Part shown: positions 15,126 through 15,408 of the stretch, piece after piece | How positions within the stretch are numbered: the first letter of the stretch is position 1 | Layout: every line of letters starts with the position of its first letter | Assembly: GCA_046483125.1 (NCBI GenBank) | Contig: JAWODU010000046.1 | Coordinates: forward strand, 1 to 15,408 | Length of the DNA stretch: 15,408 bases | DNA from: JAWODU01 sp046483125 | GTDB taxonomy: Bacteria > Verrucomicrobiota > Kiritimatiellia > UBA8416 > JAWODU01 | Direction: 5' to 3' | Translations under genes and position numbers: made by a program | Notes under the pieces: generated by a model | Told to the model about the DNA's origin: nothing | The model's input: the letters and a program-made list of their open reading frames with translations, nothing else | Databases searched by the model: none

Positions 15126-15408
15126 TTTTAGATTTTTCGGCGAATCGGCCAGAATTCGCCACGGATTCGGAAACTCCACTTGAAGAACCGGGATTGGTCT
15201 GTCCGCCCATCTGGATGATGATTTTTTGACCGACTTTTCTGGCGACGCGGAATTTCGTTGATGACGAAATTCCGTGTCGCGTTGCGAAAGATCTTCGGAA
15301 GTGACTGCAAGAGAGCGAAATTTCGATCCGGCCTGATGGCCGGAGTTGTGATTGAAAGAGTCACGTGCGGCATGGCCGCCGTGACGAAACGAAGTTTTTG
15401 GCGCACGT
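15126..15408. other. Hairpin-rich non-coding stretch downstream of tRNA-Pro
   Basis: Four inverted repeats follow the tRNA. GGCGAAT/ATTCGCC lies at 15139-15160. A 17-bp stem with one G-T pair around a TGATG loop lies at 15242-15280 (arms GCGACGCGGAATTTCGT and ACGAAATTCCGTGTCGC). TCCGGCC/GGCCGGA with a TGAT loop lies at 15327-15344. GTCACG(T)GCGGC/GCCGCCGTGAC around ATG lies at 15360-15385. The minus strand is open for 92 codons here, but the Arg/Lys/Pro-rich product lacks any recognised feature and its frame runs through all four hairpins. A structured repeat or mobile-element edge at a tRNA 3' end is the more natural reading. It is cut by the window end. Confidence 0.5.
15242..15280. repeat. 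Strong 17-bp stem-loop
   Basis: Arms 15242-15258 and 15264-15280 pair along 17 positions with one G-T wobble, around the five-base loop TGATG. No T-run follows on either strand, so it is not a standard terminator. The AATTTCG core reappears in the nearby word gcgaaatttcgat at about 15315-15327. Confidence 0.65.

Noticed and set aside
15128..15406. 92-codon minus-strand frame after the tRNA
   Set aside because: Its basic, low-complexity product crosses four hairpins, with a GTG at the window edge and no visible ribosome site; not enough to call a gene.

Overview
The window reads as a piece of a GC-rich (roughly 55-60 % G+C), Gram-negative, uncultivated-type bacterial genome. The evidence is a complete RND/periplasmic-adaptor/outer-membrane-channel efflux set, Shine-Dalgarno-led genes, a Gfo/Idh/MocA oxidoreductase paired with a TIM-barrel sugar isomerase/epimerase, a secreted HExxH peptidase of a type common in Planctomycetes/PVC-like bacteria, a GH94 phosphorylase, and intergenic spaces full of short degenerate repeats. 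I would guess a PVC-related or similar candidate lineage (for example Kiritimatiellota, Lentisphaerota or Omnitrophota), but this is inference. The first ~350 bases are different: about 39 % G+C by hand count, carrying the start of a dihydrolipoyl dehydrogenase gene with no Shine-Dalgarno. They abut a Gfo/Idh/MocA gene that has lost its 5' part, so this edge is either a recombination junction or an assembly chimera.

Layout. 1-153 (-): lpdA start. 350-529 (+): C-terminal remnant of an oxidoreductase, followed on the same strand by a sugar phosphate isomerase/epimerase (652-1644) and an overlapping secreted gluzincin-type metallopeptidase (1625-3307). 3308-3791 is a repeat- and hairpin-rich spacer between convergent genes. 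10086-3792 (-) is a four-gene efflux operon: TetR repressor, TolC-like channel, HlyD-like adaptor and a 1032-residue HAE1-type RND pump. A 16-bp perfect palindrome overlapping the predicted -10 box just upstream of tetR is a likely autoregulatory operator. 10145-10413 is a 269-bp non-coding element with 31-bp terminal inverted repeats, a 5-bp target duplication (TTAAG) and two ~95-nt internal stem-loops: a MITE-like foldback element sitting in the divergent tetR/GH94 promoter region. 10530-12881 (+) is a GH94 cellobiose-phosphorylase-like enzyme. Convergent to it are purD (14322-13054) and, upstream of purD on the same strand, an unrecognised 132-residue protein. A tRNA-Pro(UGG) gene with encoded CCA lies at 15049-15125, followed by a hairpin-rich stretch to the window end.

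How the parts work together. The oxidoreductase remnant plus isomerase plus phosphorylase suggest a saccharolytic lifestyle; the TetR-controlled tripartite pump handles export of toxic small molecules across both membranes; purD and the tRNA are housekeeping. The most unusual items are the foldback element, whose inner terminal-repeat ends share a nine-base match with the TetR operator, the Asn-Asn replacement of the usual TM4 aspartate in the RND pump, the left-edge junction, and families of short intergenic repeats recurring between these genes.
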